From: JAGQTE01 sp964648005
GTDB lineage: Bacteria; Actinomycetota; Acidimicrobiia; Acidimicrobiales; Acidimicrobilacustridaceae
DNA: 23,322 nt
Assembly (NCBI GenBank): GCA_964648005.1
Contig: CAZYKR010000031.1
Span: 1 to 23,322, forward strand
Direction of reading: 5' to 3'
This document shows positions 15,813 through 22,606 of this stretch, in pieces. A program made the position numbers and the translations under genes. The notes below the pieces were generated by a model, which ran no database searches, had not been told where the DNA came from, and saw only the letters and a program-made list of their open reading frames with translations. How positions within the stretch are numbered: the first letter of the stretch is position 1; each line of letters begins with the position of its first letter.

Positions 15813-16946
15813 CTACTTCTTCTTCTTCCGGGCTCGGGGTTGCAACGTCGGCGCCGACGACCCATCCCCAGACGACGATCCCTTGGCGCCCGATCCGTTG
15901 CCCGAGCTGCCGCGTGCCGCCGCCGCACGGTCCTTGGCCGACGGCGCCGCCTTGGCGGGCTTGTCGGCTTTCGCCGCCTTGGCGGGCTTGTCCGCCTTCG
16001 CCGCGCCGGCACCGACCGCGGCCTTTGCCTTGCCGGATCCGTCCTTGCCGGCACCGCTCTTGCCGGAACCGCTCTTTCCCGAGCCGCCCTTGCCCGAACC
16101 GCCCTTGCCCGAACCGCTGGCGCTGGCTGCGTCGCCGTAGAGGCTGCGCGAGATCCACCACTGCTGGCCCACGCGATAGAGGTTGGACACGGCGAAGTAC
16201 AGCACCAGGCCCGCCGGCAGGTTGAACGAGATCACCGGCAGGATGATCGGCATCACCTTCATCAGCATCTGCTGCTGCGGGTTGGGATCGGCGTTCTTGT
16301 TCCGGCCCTGGATCTGCTTCTGCTGGACGTAGCCGGTCACGCCGACGATGACGATCAGCAGCAGGTACGGCAGCGCCGTGACCAGCCCTTCCTGGAGGGC
16401 CTGGCTCGGCGACAGCGCCAGGTTCATGCCGAACGCGTCCATCGTCGTCGAGCCCTGCAGGGACTGGTACAGCGACGAGTTGTGGTCGACGTAGGCCGGG
16501 TCGAACGGGAGCGACAGCTTGTAGCTCTGCGGGTACTCGACCGGCGTCTGCCCCAACGCCAGTTGGCCGGTGTTCCAGCCTGTCGGTCCGCCCTCGTCGC
16601 TCACCCGCCGGGTCAGACCACGCAGCACCTGGTACAGGACGATGAAGACCGGCATCTGGATGAGCAGGGGGAGGCACCCGCCCATCGGGCTGATCTCGTT
16701 CTCCTTGTAGAACTTGAGCAGCTCTTCGTTGAGCTTTTGCCGATCGTCCTTGTACCGCGCCTGGATCTTCTTGATCTCGGGCTGCATCTGCTGCATGACC
16801 ATCATCGAGCGGGTGCTCTTGAGGATCAGCGGGGTGGTGATGATCATCACCAGGATCGTCAGCATGGCGATGGCCACGCCGTAGTTCGGGATCCAGGAAT
16901 AGAACAGCGCCAGGAACCAGGCGAATGCGCTGAAGATGCTTTCCAT
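15813..16946 (-). CDS. yidC: Membrane protein insertase YidC
   Basis: A 377-residue YidC/Oxa1 insertase that places proteins in the cytoplasmic membrane together with or without SecYEG. The Gram-positive type is clear: a first helix (about 1-18), LTILVMIITTPLILKSTRSM with the groove-facing basic residue, cytoplasmic helices (QQMQPEIKKIQARYKDDRQK), then GGCLPLLIQMPVFIVLYQVL and further helices. There is no lipoprotein cysteine at the start. The last 107 residues (271-377) are a disordered basic tail of GSGK and AKADKPAKA repeats ending RARKKKK, which could bind ribosomes as Oxa1 tails do. The ATG at 16946 has GGGAGGA 4 bases upstream; an in-frame ATG/GTG at 16994 adds a hydrophilic tail and is less likely. 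It follows yidD by 37 bases. Confidence 0.96.
   Translation of the reverse strand: MESIFSAFAWFLALFYSWIPNYGVAIAMLTILVMIITTPLILKSTRSMMVMQQMQPEIKKIQARYKDDRQKLNEELLKFYKENEISPMGGCLPLLIQMPVFIVLYQVLRGLTRRVSDEGGPTGWNTGQLALGQTPVEYPQSYKLSLPFDPAYVDHNSSLYQSLQGSTTMDAFGMNLALSPSQALQEGLVTALPYLLLIVIVGVTGYVQQKQIQGRNKNADPNPQQQMLMKVMPIILPVISFNLPAGLVLYFAVSNLYRVGQQWWISRSLYGDAASASGSGKGGSGKGGSGKSGSGKSGAGKDGSGKAKAAVGAGAAKADKPAKAAKADKPAKAAPSAKDRAAAARGSSGNGSGAKGSSSGDGSSAPTLQPRARKKKK
15946..16000 (-). repeat. Two 27-base tandem repeats in the yidC tail
   Basis: A 20-base core beginning GCCGCCTTGGCGGGC occurs at 15946-15965 and again at 15973-15992, period 27 bases. It encodes the nine-residue unit KADKPAKAA in the basic tail of YidC. 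Confidence 0.7.
16086..16115 (-). repeat. 15-base tandem repeats in the yidC tail
   Basis: GCCCTTGCCCGAACC is repeated exactly at 16086-16100 and 16101-16115, with degenerate copies on the lower-coordinate side. It encodes GSGKG units at the start of the YidC tail. Confidence 0.75.
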
Positions 16947-16983
16947 CAGGTCCTCCCGAGGGCCGGCACCCGAGCGCGAACGC

Positions 16984-17319
16984 TCACGCGGCACCTCTGC
17001 TGGTCAGGTCGGTGTGGCCGGCACACCCGTGGTCGTGCCCATGCGAGGGCGAGCCCGGAACCGGGTCCCAGCCGTGCCCACCCCACGGGTTGCAGCGTGC
17101 CAGCCGTCGAACGGTGAGCCACGTGCCCACCAGCGCCCCGCGGTACTCGTAGGCGTCGAGCGCATAGTTCGAACACGATGGCACGAAACGGCATGGCGAG
17201 GGTCGAAAGGCAAAGAGGCGCTGGTAGAGCCGGATGCAGCTCAGAGCCAGGCGGGCCGCGGGACCGACACGGTGTGGCCGCTCCGGGCCCTGCGTGTCTT
17301 CCACAGCCGCTTGGTTCAT
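16984..17319 (-). CDS. yidD: Membrane protein insertion efficiency factor YidD
   Basis: A 111-residue YidD. The family is a small membrane-associated helper of YidC-dependent insertion. The defining block is complete: CRFVPSCSNYALDAYEYRGA (two of the conserved cysteines) then RLARCNPWGGHGWDPVP with the third cysteine and the glycine-tryptophan motif. An N-terminal amphipathic helix (RLALSCIRLYQRLFAF) precedes it. The C-terminal 20 residues are histidine-rich (HGHDHGCAGH) and not typical of the core; they might bind metal, or be neutral. The ATG at 17319 overlaps the stop of rnpA (ATGA), showing coupling. This is the usual rpmH-rnpA-yidD-yidC-jag order. Confidence 0.95.
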   Translation of the reverse strand: MNQAAVEDTQGPERPHRVGPAARLALSCIRLYQRLFAFRPSPCRFVPSCSNYALDAYEYRGALVGTWLTVRRLARCNPWGGHGWDPVPGSPSHGHDHGCAGHTDLTSRGAA

Positions 17320-17663
17320 TGGTCCTCTTGTCGTTGAGGCTCGGTCTTGGCGAGGGCCCGAGCGAGGTGTCGGGCCAGTTCCGCGGAGGTCAGGTCACCA
17401 GCGCCGGGACGGACCCGGACCAGGTACACCGCCGGTCGCACCGCCTGGGGATCGCTGGCGGCCATCGCCCGCAGGATCTCCCGCAGCCGCCGACGCACCC
17501 GGTTGCGCACCGGCGCCGATCCGACCTGGCGGGGGATGGCGTAGGCGATCCGGGGTGGTCCTTCGTGCGTCCCGTGCCCTCCACAGCGAACGGAGATCGG
17601 TCCCGAACTGCCTTGGCGGGTGTCTCCGGCGCGGAGCGCGACCAGGTCGGTCCGCCGACGCAC
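17316..17663 (-). CDS. rnpA: Ribonuclease P protein component
   Basis: A 115-residue basic protein that helps the catalytic RNA of RNase P bind and cut pre-tRNA 5' leaders. The family core is seen: VRRRTDLVALRAGDTRQ at the start, PRIAYAIPRQVGSAPVRNRV and the RNA-contact helix RNRVRRRLREILRA, then VYLVRVRPGAG. I chose the GTG at 17663, 8 bases after the rpmH stop, since it gives the standard MRRRTDF-like N-terminus. The frame stays open upstream through rpmH but that part is not RnpA-like. The stop overlaps the yidD ATG. The RNase P RNA gene itself (rnpB) is not in the window. Confidence 0.93.
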   Translation of the reverse strand: MRRRTDLVALRAGDTRQGSSGPISVRCGGHGTHEGPPRIAYAIPRQVGSAPVRNRVRRRLREILRAMAASDPQAVRPAVYLVRVRPGAGDLTSAELARHLARALAKTEPQRQEDQ

Positions 17664-17671
17664 CCGGTGGA

Positions 17672-17806
17672 TCAGGCCGACAGCTTGTGCCGACCCTTGG
17701 AGCGCCGGCTCCGGATCACCGCCCGCCCGGCGCGGGTCGACATGCGCTCCCGGAACCCGTGGCGCTTGGCTCGGCGCCGGTTGTTGGGCTGATACGTGCG
17801 CTTCAC
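17672..17806 (-). CDS. rpmH: 50S ribosomal protein L34
   Basis: A 44-residue, very basic ribosomal protein. Almost every residue matches the L34 pattern: KRTYQPNNRRRAKRHGFRER, then MSTRAGRAVIRSRRSKGRHK and LSA. The GTG at 17806 is set by the near-invariant KRTYQP start and by a strong GAGGAGG (17819-17813 on this strand) 6 bases upstream. It is the first gene of the leftward block that includes rnpA, yidD, yidC and jag; a promoter is visible at 17894-17923. Together with dnaA on the other side it forms the rpmH/dnaA divergence typical of bacterial origins. Confidence 0.97.
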   Translation of the reverse strand: MKRTYQPNNRRRAKRHGFRERMSTRAGRAVIRSRRSKGRHKLSA

Positions 17807-17893
17807 TTCGTGCCTCCTCGACCACCAGGCCTCCCTGGCCAGTGGGCTTCGACGATCGTCGGCGCGGCCCGTGGCGGGGCGCGGCGACCCACC

Positions 17894-17923
17894 AAGCTAC
17901 GCCGCGGGCGTTCGAGCGGGCAA
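17894..17923 (-). promoter_or_regulatory. rpmH promoter
   Basis: On the minus strand TTGCCC (17923-17918) is followed after 18 bases by TAGCTT (17899-17894). The start near 17887 gives an 80-base leader carrying the rpmH ribosome binding site. It probably serves rpmH, rnpA, yidD, yidC and jag. Confidence 0.55.
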
Positions 17924-17992
17924 CAGCGGACCCCTCGAGCGTCCGCCGGCGTCGTGCGGAGCGAACGCCGAGCAGACCTCGCCCCGATGAAC

Positions 17993-18008
17993 CCCCTGTG
18001 AACAGGGG
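17993..18008. other. Perfect hairpin between the divergent promoters
   Basis: CCCCTG (17993-17998), loop TGAA, CAGGGG (18003-18008), then CTTCTT on the plus strand. It lies between the rpmH and dnaA promoters, so a terminator is not needed there; a binding site for a regulator is as likely. Confidence 0.4.
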
Positions 18009-18019
18009 CTTCTTCGCCC

Positions 18020-18050
18020 TTGCGCGCGAGGCACCGCGCGGTGCTACGTT
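18020..18050 (+). promoter_or_regulatory. dnaA promoter
   Basis: TTGCGC (18020-18025), 19-base spacer, TACGTT (18045-18050). The start near 18057 gives a 120- to 156-base leader that contains the hairpin and the DnaA boxes. Confidence 0.5.
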
Positions 18051-18130
18051 CCGAACGCGCCCAGTCGGACGGCACGACGAGCCGACGGGCACATGGTTGT
18101 TGCAGGGTCTTGGGACGGCGTCCATCGCTG

Positions 18131-18156
18131 GCGGGAGCTTTGGCTCCTGCTGTTTT
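18131..18156 (+). terminator. Hairpin with T-run in the dnaA leader (possible attenuator)
   Basis: GCGGGAGC (18131-18138) pairs with GCTCCTGC (18143-18150), eight base pairs with one G-T, loop TTTG, followed at once by TGTTTT (18151-18156). This is the form of an intrinsic terminator, placed inside the leader of dnaA. GCAGG at 18102-18106 could pair with the 3' arm instead, a possible anti-terminator; that is speculative. Confidence 0.4.
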
Positions 18157-18170
18157 CCACAGTTGTGGAA
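18153..18170. promoter_or_regulatory. Inverted pair of DnaA boxes before dnaA
   Basis: TTTTCCACA (18153-18161) and TTGTGGAA (18163-18170) face each other; TTCCACA and TGTGGAA form a perfect inverted repeat with 2 bases between. DnaA bound here would cover the leader just before the start codon, fitting autoregulation. Confidence 0.6.
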
Positions 18171-18212
18171 GGTGATGTGGACGTCCACCGTACGGGGAAA
18201 CGAGAATCGCAG

Positions 18213-19646
18213 GTGGAGGACGCCACCCTCCTGTGGAAACGATGCGCTGAGCAGTTGCGCGAGCAGGTCTCCGAGCCGGTTTGGCTCACCTGTTTCAACG
18301 CCATCGAGCCACTGGCACGAACCCACGACACGTTGGTGATCGCCGTTCCGAACGCGCTCATCCGCGAGCGCATCGAGTCGCGCTACCGGTCGCTGGTCGA
18401 GACCTGTCTCGCCGATGCCGGCGGCGACGGGCTGGTCCTGCAGATCGATGTACGAGAGCCGGCGCCCGCCGAACCCGAGGTGTACGAGCCGGCGCCCATC
18501 TTCGCCGAGCCAGCAGCCGAGGAGCTCATCGGCGCGCCGGCGTCCGTCGGCACGCACACCCGTGCGCCAACCGGCGCGGCGGCCGCCGGCGACGCCCCCG
18601 CACCCGTCGCCGGCACCATCCCCGACGCCACCCGGCGCTACACCTTCGACGCGTTCGTCACGGGGTCGTCCAACCGCTTCGCCCAGGCCGCCGCACTGGC
18701 GGTCGCCGAGACACCCGCCAAGTCGTACAACCCGCTGTTCATCTACGGGGACGCTGGCCTCGGCAAGACCCACCTGCTGATGGCGATCGCCAACTACGTG
18801 CGCGAGCACTACCCGCACTACCTGGTTCGGTACGTCTCGGCCGAGACGTACCTCAACGAGTTCGTTGACTCGATCCGCAACAACAGCCAGCCCCTGTTCA
18901 AGCAGCGCTACCGCGAGGTGGACGTGCTGCTCATCGACGACATCCAGTTCATCGAGGGTCGCGAGTCGATGCAGGAGGAGTTGTTCCACAACTTCGAGCA
19001 CCTCCACCAGGCCGCCCGGCAGATCGTGCTCTCGTCCGACCGCCCCCCGGACGCCATCTCGACCCTGCACCATCGCCTGCGCGGCCGCTTCAAGATGGGG
19101 CTCATCACCGACATCCAGCCGCCGGACGTCGAGACCCGTCTCGCCATCCTGCGCAAGAAGGCCGAAGCCGAAGCCGTCGACGTGCCGCCGGACGTGCTGG
19201 AGTTGATCGCCACCAACATCACCGAGAACATCCGCGAGCTCGAGGGTGCGCTGATCCGGGTGTGCGCGTACGGCAGCCTCAACCACGAGCCGCTCACGCT
19301 CGAGATGGCCGAGCGGGTGTTGCACGACGTCCTCACCGACAAGAAGCCGCGCCCCATCACCCCCGAGCTCATCCTGGAGAAGACCTCCGAGAAGTTCGGC
19401 TTCAGCATCGACGAGCTCCAGGGACAGAGCCGCCGCCGACCGCTCGTCACCGCCCGGCAGATCTCCATGTACGTGTTCCGTGAGCTCACCGAGCTCAGCT
19501 ATCCCGCCATCGCCCGCGAATTCGGCGGCCGCGACCACACCACCGTGATCCACGCCGTCGACAAGATCCGGAGCCAGATGAAGGAGCGGCGGCAGATCTA
19601 CGACCAGGTCACCGAGCTCACCCAGCTGGTCCGGAGCGGATCGTGA
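18213..19646 (+). CDS. dnaA: Chromosomal replication initiator DnaA
   Basis: A 477-residue DnaA, the AAA+ protein that binds DnaA boxes and opens the origin. Domain I (about 1-80; LWKRCAEQLREQVSEPVWLT), a disordered Ala/Pro-rich domain II (about 80-145), AAA+ domain III with Walker A GDAGLGKT (179-186), Walker B LLIDDIQF (D242, D243) and sensor SSDRPPD, then domain IV with the DNA-reading SRRRPLVTARQISMYVFREL and the signature GGRDHTTVIHAVDKI. I chose the GTG at 18213 (V-E-D-A-T-L-L-W). A GTG at 18177 with GGAAGG just upstream gives 12 more residues and is a real alternative. An ATG/GTG still further up (18093) would put the DnaA boxes and hairpin in coding sequence. Confidence 0.96.
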   Translation: MEDATLLWKRCAEQLREQVSEPVWLTCFNAIEPLARTHDTLVIAVPNALIRERIESRYRSLVETCLADAGGDGLVLQIDVREPAPAEPEVYEPAPIFAEPAAEELIGAPASVGTHTRAPTGAAAAGDAPAPVAGTIPDATRRYTFDAFVTGSSNRFAQAAALAVAETPAKSYNPLFIYGDAGLGKTHLLMAIANYVREHYPHYLVRYVSAETYLNEFVDSIRNNSQPLFKQRYREVDVLLIDDIQFIEGRESMQEELFHNFEHLHQAARQIVLSSDRPPDAISTLHHRLRGRFKMGLITDIQPPDVETRLAILRKKAEAEAVDVPPDVLELIATNITENIRELEGALIRVCAYGSLNHEPLTLEMAERVLHDVLTDKKPRPITPELILEKTSEKFGFSIDELQGQSRRRPLVTARQISMYVFRELTELSYPAIAREFGGRDHTTVIHAVDKIRSQMKERRQIYDQVTELTQLVRSGS

Positions 19647-19683
19647 CCGTGTGGAGCCAGCCTGCGCGGCGCTGTGATCTGCC

Positions 19684-19692
19684 TGTGGACAA
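19684..19692 (-). other. DnaA box in the dnaA-dnaN gap
   Basis: TTGTCCACA on the minus strand, the form preferred in high-GC actinobacteria. With CAATCCACA at 19814-19822 and weaker TCCTCCACA at 19807-19815 it marks the dnaA-dnaN gap, which is oriC in M. tuberculosis. The cluster is thin for an origin. Confidence 0.55.
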
Positions 19693-19705
19693 CCGGGGTC
19701 TGTCC

Positions 19706-19731
19706 CCCGTCGGTCCGCCCGCCCGTCGGTC
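19706..19731 (+). repeat. Direct repeat CCCGTCGGTC in the dnaA-dnaN gap
   Basis: CCCGTCGGTC is found at 19706-19715 and 19722-19731, 16 bases apart. No known function. Confidence 0.5.
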
Positions 19732-19813
19732 GCGCATGCCAGCCTGTGCACGCGGTGGACGACGCTGTGCGCATCGAGATCGGCTCTGACCTGCGATGAT
19801 GCCGCGTCCTCCA

Positions 19814-19822
19814 CAATCCACA
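19814..19822 (+). other. DnaA-box-like 9-mer before dnaN
   Basis: CAATCCACA, the same 9-mer as at 11994-12002. It differs from TTATCCACA by two bases. Confidence 0.4.
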
Positions 19823-19848
19823 GGACCTACTACCACTACCGACTTCTC

Positions 19849-19854
19849 TAGAAC
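19849..19854 (+). promoter_or_regulatory. -10-like box before dnaN
   Basis: TCTAGAAC: TAGAAC ends 6 bases before the GTG at 19861, so +1 would fall on the start codon itself. The last base deviates from TANNNT, so this is weaker than the other boxes of this kind in the window. Confidence 0.3.
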
Positions 19855-19860
19855 CCCTGG

Positions 19861-20985
19861 GTGGGGAAGACGAAAGCGAGCACGATCGTGAAGTTCCGCT
19901 GCGAGCGAGACACCCTTGTCGAGGCACTCGGCAACGCTGGGCGCGCCGTCACCAACCGAGGCGGCGCGCTGCCGGTGCTCTCCGGCGTGCGCGTGGCGCT
20001 GTCGGGCTCCACGCTGCAGCTGACCGGCTCCGACCTCGACATGACGATCACCTGCACCATCGAGGTCGACGGCCAGGCCGACGGCGTGGCCGTGGTGCCG
20101 GCCAAGCTCACAGCCGACATCGTCAAGGCGCTCGAATCGGGCGCGGTCACGGTCGAGGTCGACGACAGCGAGGCCAAGATCTCTGCCGGTCGCTCCAACT
20201 TCGCCGTACGTGCGATCCCGGCGGCCGAGTACCCGCGCATCGCCGAGCCCGCCGGGGAGGCGCTGACGATCGACACGGCCGAGCTCACCGCGGCGTTGCG
20301 GCAGGTCGTCTCGGCGGCCTCGACCGACGAGTCCCGCCCGATCCTGACCGGTGTGCTCATGGCGGCCGAGGCGGACGGCCTGCGGTTGGTGGCCACCGAC
20401 TCGTATCGCCTGGCGGTGCGCGACCTGCCGGGCACCACCGTGCTCGGCGAGGACGAGCAGGTGCTGATCCCGTCGGCGGCGCTGCGGGAGCTGGGTCGCC
20501 TGCTCGGTGACGCCGGGTCGGTCACGCTGCGTCTGGGCGACCGTGACGCCTCGTTCGAGATCGGCTCGACGCAGCTGATCACCCGGCTGATCGACGGGCA
20601 GTTCCCGAACTACCGCGGTCTGATCCCGGCCTCGCAGCAGAACAAGCTCACCGTCGGACGCGACGCCTTCATCGAGGCGGTGCGACGCGTGAAGGTCGTC
20701 GCCCGCGAGCCCTCGACGCCGGTGAAGCTCGACATGTCGGGAGACGGGCTCAACCTGAGTGTGTCGTCGCAGGACACGGGTAACGCCTTCGAGCAGGTGG
20801 ACGCCAAGTACGAGGGCACCGAGCTCACGGTGGCGTTCAACCCCGACTACCTCTTGGCTGGCCTCGAGGTGGCCGGCGGCGACGAGGTGTCGATCGAGAC
20901 GGTCGACGCCCTCAAGCCGGCCGTGCTGCGCAGCACCGACAGCACCGATTTCCTGTACCTGCTGATGCCCGTGCGGGTCGCCTGA
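19861..20985 (+). CDS. dnaN: DNA polymerase III beta subunit (sliding clamp)
   Basis: A 374-residue beta clamp, the ring that holds polymerase III on DNA. The three-fold clamp repeat is visible: domain 1 begins KFRCERDTLVEALGNAGRAV; the middle domain has ESRPILTGVLMAAEADGLRL then VATDSYRLAVRD; the end is FLYLLMPVRVA, the hydrophobic pocket and C-terminus that bind clamp partners. The GTG at 19861 gives nine residues before the usual start; the GTG at 19888 gives exactly VKFRCERDTL. Neither has a good Shine-Dalgarno. I list the longer form because a -10-like box puts the transcript start at 19861, but the shorter start is nearly as likely. It precedes recF by 18 bases. Confidence 0.95.
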   Translation: MGKTKASTIVKFRCERDTLVEALGNAGRAVTNRGGALPVLSGVRVALSGSTLQLTGSDLDMTITCTIEVDGQADGVAVVPAKLTADIVKALESGAVTVEVDDSEAKISAGRSNFAVRAIPAAEYPRIAEPAGEALTIDTAELTAALRQVVSAASTDESRPILTGVLMAAEADGLRLVATDSYRLAVRDLPGTTVLGEDEQVLIPSAALRELGRLLGDAGSVTLRLGDRDASFEIGSTQLITRLIDGQFPNYRGLIPASQQNKLTVGRDAFIEAVRRVKVVAREPSTPVKLDMSGDGLNLSVSSQDTGNAFEQVDAKYEGTELTVAFNPDYLLAGLEVAGGDEVSIETVDALKPAVLRSTDSTDFLYLLMPVRVA

Positions 20986-21003
20986 GCGCGCGACGCTGCA
21001 TCG

Positions 21004-22086
21004 GTGCTGCTCGAGCGCCTCTGGCTGACCGACTTCCGCAACTACCGCGCCGCCGAGCTCGAGCTGGCACCGGGGCTGACGGCGGTCGTCGGCGCCAACG
21101 GTCAGGGCAAGAGCAACCTGCTCGAGGCGGTGGGCTACCTGGCCGAGCTGAGCTCGTTCCGCGGTGCGCCCACCGAGGCGCTGATCCGGGTCGGCGCGCC
21201 CCAGGCCGTGCTCCGGGCCGAAGGCGAACGTGAGGGCCGCCACCTGCTGATCGAGGCCGAGCTCAACCGTGCCGGGCGCAACCGCATCCAGGTGAACCGC
21301 CAGCCGCTGCGTCGGGCGCGCGACCTGCTGGGGGTCCTGCGGGTCACGGTGTTCTCGCCGGACGACCTCGAGATCGTCAAGGGGGGGCCGGGCGGTCGTC
21401 GTGACCTGCTCGATCGGGCGCTCGTGGCGTCCCGGCCCCGCAACGATCAGCTGCGCGCCGATGTCGACAAGGTGCTGCGTCAGCGCAACGCCCTGCTCAA
21501 GCAGTCGGGCGGTCGGCTGCGTGACGACATCGCCTCGACGCTCGACGTGTGGGACGCCAAGCTCGCCGACGTGGGTACCCAGCTGGTGGACGAGCGCCGA
21601 CGGCTGCTCGACGCCATGGCGCCGATCGTGGCCGACCGCTACGCCACCCTGGCGTCGCGTGCCGTCACGGTGGAGGTGGCGTACGAGGCGGCCTGGGCCG
21701 AGCAGGGGTTGGCCGCGGCCCTGGCGGCGGCTCGGCCTGACGACCTGCGCCGTGGGGTGAGCACGGTCGGTCCGCATCGTGACGAGGTGGTCCTCACCAT
21801 CGACGGCCTGCCGGCGCGTACCCACGCCTCGCAGGGCGAGCAGCGCACCTTGGCGTTGGCGCTGCGCCTGGCCACCCACGCCGTGGTGACGGCCGAGGCC
21901 GGCTCCCCGCCCCTGTTGCTGCTCGACGACGTGTTCTCCGAGCTCGACCCGGTGCGCAGCCGCGCCCTCGTCGACCACCTGCCCGAAGCCCAGACGCTGC
22001 TGACCACCGCGGGTCCGGTGCCCGAGGGGGCCGTCCCGGCGCGCACCGTCGAGATCGTCGGCGGCGCGGTGGTCGGCGCCGGGTAA
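21004..22086 (+). CDS. recF: DNA replication and repair protein RecF
   Basis: A 360-residue SMC-like ATPase that loads RecA at gaps with RecO and RecR. Walker A GANGQGKSN (30-38) follows LTDFRNYRAAELEL; the signature LSQGEQ is seen as ASQGEQRTLALALRLATHA; Walker B is PLLLLDDVFSELD, with the D-loop aspartate. The middle (FSPDDLEIVKGGPGGRRDLL) is typical. The GTG at 21004 fixes the start of the LLERLWLTDFRNY strand. It is followed by the DUF721 gene after 10 bases, so dnaN, recF and the next gene probably form one transcript. Confidence 0.96.
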   Translation: MLLERLWLTDFRNYRAAELELAPGLTAVVGANGQGKSNLLEAVGYLAELSSFRGAPTEALIRVGAPQAVLRAEGEREGRHLLIEAELNRAGRNRIQVNRQPLRRARDLLGVLRVTVFSPDDLEIVKGGPGGRRDLLDRALVASRPRNDQLRADVDKVLRQRNALLKQSGGRLRDDIASTLDVWDAKLADVGTQLVDERRRLLDAMAPIVADRYATLASRAVTVEVAYEAAWAEQGLAAALAAARPDDLRRGVSTVGPHRDEVVLTIDGLPARTHASQGEQRTLALALRLATHAVVTAEAGSPPLLLLDDVFSELDPVRSRALVDHLPEAQTLLTTAGPVPEGAVPARTVEIVGGAVVGAG

Positions 22087-22096
22087 GACTGCGGTG

Positions 22097-22423
22097 ATGC
22101 CGTGGGAGCCGCTACCCGGGTCCTCTGACCCCGAACCCCGCCCGCTGCGCGACGGGTTGGACCGAGTCGTGCGGCACCTCGGCGCGCCGTCCGTGCAGGC
22201 CGTGACCGACGTGTTCGGCGTGTGGGAGGAAGCCGTCGGCGCCCAGGTCGCGGCGCACGCGGTGCCGAAGTCGTTGCGTGACGGCGTGCTCAAGGTCACC
22301 GTCGACGACCCGGCCTGGACGACGCAATTGCGCTTTCTCGAACCGGAGATCCTTGGCAAGCTGCGCACGGCGCTCGGGGCGGATGCCCCCGAGCGGATCG
22401 AGCTGCGCGTGGCGCGCTCCTGA
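22097..22423 (+). CDS. DUF721/DciA-like protein (putative helicase loader)
   Basis: A 108-residue protein of the DUF721 family (DciA), members of which bind the replicative helicase DnaB and help load it in bacteria without DnaC. Seen: LDRVVRHLGAPSVQAV, then VFGVWEEAVGAQVAAHAVPK and LRDGVLKVTVDDPAWTTQLR followed by FLEPEILGKLR, the conserved core. In M. tuberculosis the same gene (Rv0004) lies between recF and gyrB and is longer; here the basic N-terminal and C-terminal extensions are missing. A GTG at 22094 adds one residue. No strong ribosome binding site is visible after the recF stop. Confidence 0.88.
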   Translation: MPWEPLPGSSDPEPRPLRDGLDRVVRHLGAPSVQAVTDVFGVWEEAVGAQVAAHAVPKSLRDGVLKVTVDDPAWTTQLRFLEPEILGKLRTALGADAPERIELRVARS

Positions 22424-22481
22424 CCCTGCCGAGACCCCCCGCGGATCGACCCCGGAATGGCCCGCGCCGGTCCCCCTGGCT

Positions 22482-22498
22482 GGTAGAATCACGTGATT
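22482..22498 (+). promoter_or_regulatory. Extended -10 gyrB promoter overlapping a palindrome
   Basis: TGGTAGAAT (TAGAAT at 22484-22489 with the extended TG) would start transcription near 22496. The box runs into the perfect 12-base palindrome AATCACGTGATT (22487-22498), an operator candidate lying on the start point. The remaining gap to gyrB (22499-22606) shows no other clear element; TTGACC at 22512 lacks a matching -10. Confidence 0.5.
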
Positions 22499-22606
22499 GG
22501 AATTCGGCGCTTTGACCTGGGCTTTTGTCCGGCAGAGCCGCTGTTCCCCCCACCTCGGCGCACCGCGCGCCGCTAGGTCTGTCCGAGAGTCAGGATTCCC
22601 CGCGAC

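Larger units (their letters stand above)
17807..18212. other. Divergent rpmH/dnaA control region without a gene
   Basis: About 400 bases with no protein gene I can support. It holds the rpmH promoter (17894-17923), a perfect short hairpin (17993-18008), the dnaA promoter (18020-18050), a longer hairpin followed by TGTTTT (18131-18156) and an inverted pair of DnaA boxes (18153-18170). This may be part of the replication origin or only its control region. It is not clearly AT-rich, so I cannot point to an unwinding element. Confidence 0.6.

Noticed and set aside
18093..18212. Longer dnaA reading frame starting at 18093
   Set aside because: The added residues do not resemble DnaA domain I and would make the hairpin and DnaA boxes coding.
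17316..19814. Minus-strand frame of 832 codons running from the rnpA stop through dnaA
   Set aside because: Only the last 115 codons are RnpA. The rest is antisense to dnaA and crosses rpmH and the control region.
19647..19860. Firm call of oriC in the dnaA-dnaN gap
   Set aside because: It is oriC in M. tuberculosis, but here only one good and one or two weak DnaA boxes and no clear AT-rich part are visible, so I list boxes only.
19618..22368. Minus-strand frame of 916 codons opposite dnaN, recF and the DUF721 gene
   Set aside because: Antisense to three certain genes; low-complexity composition typical of a shadow frame.
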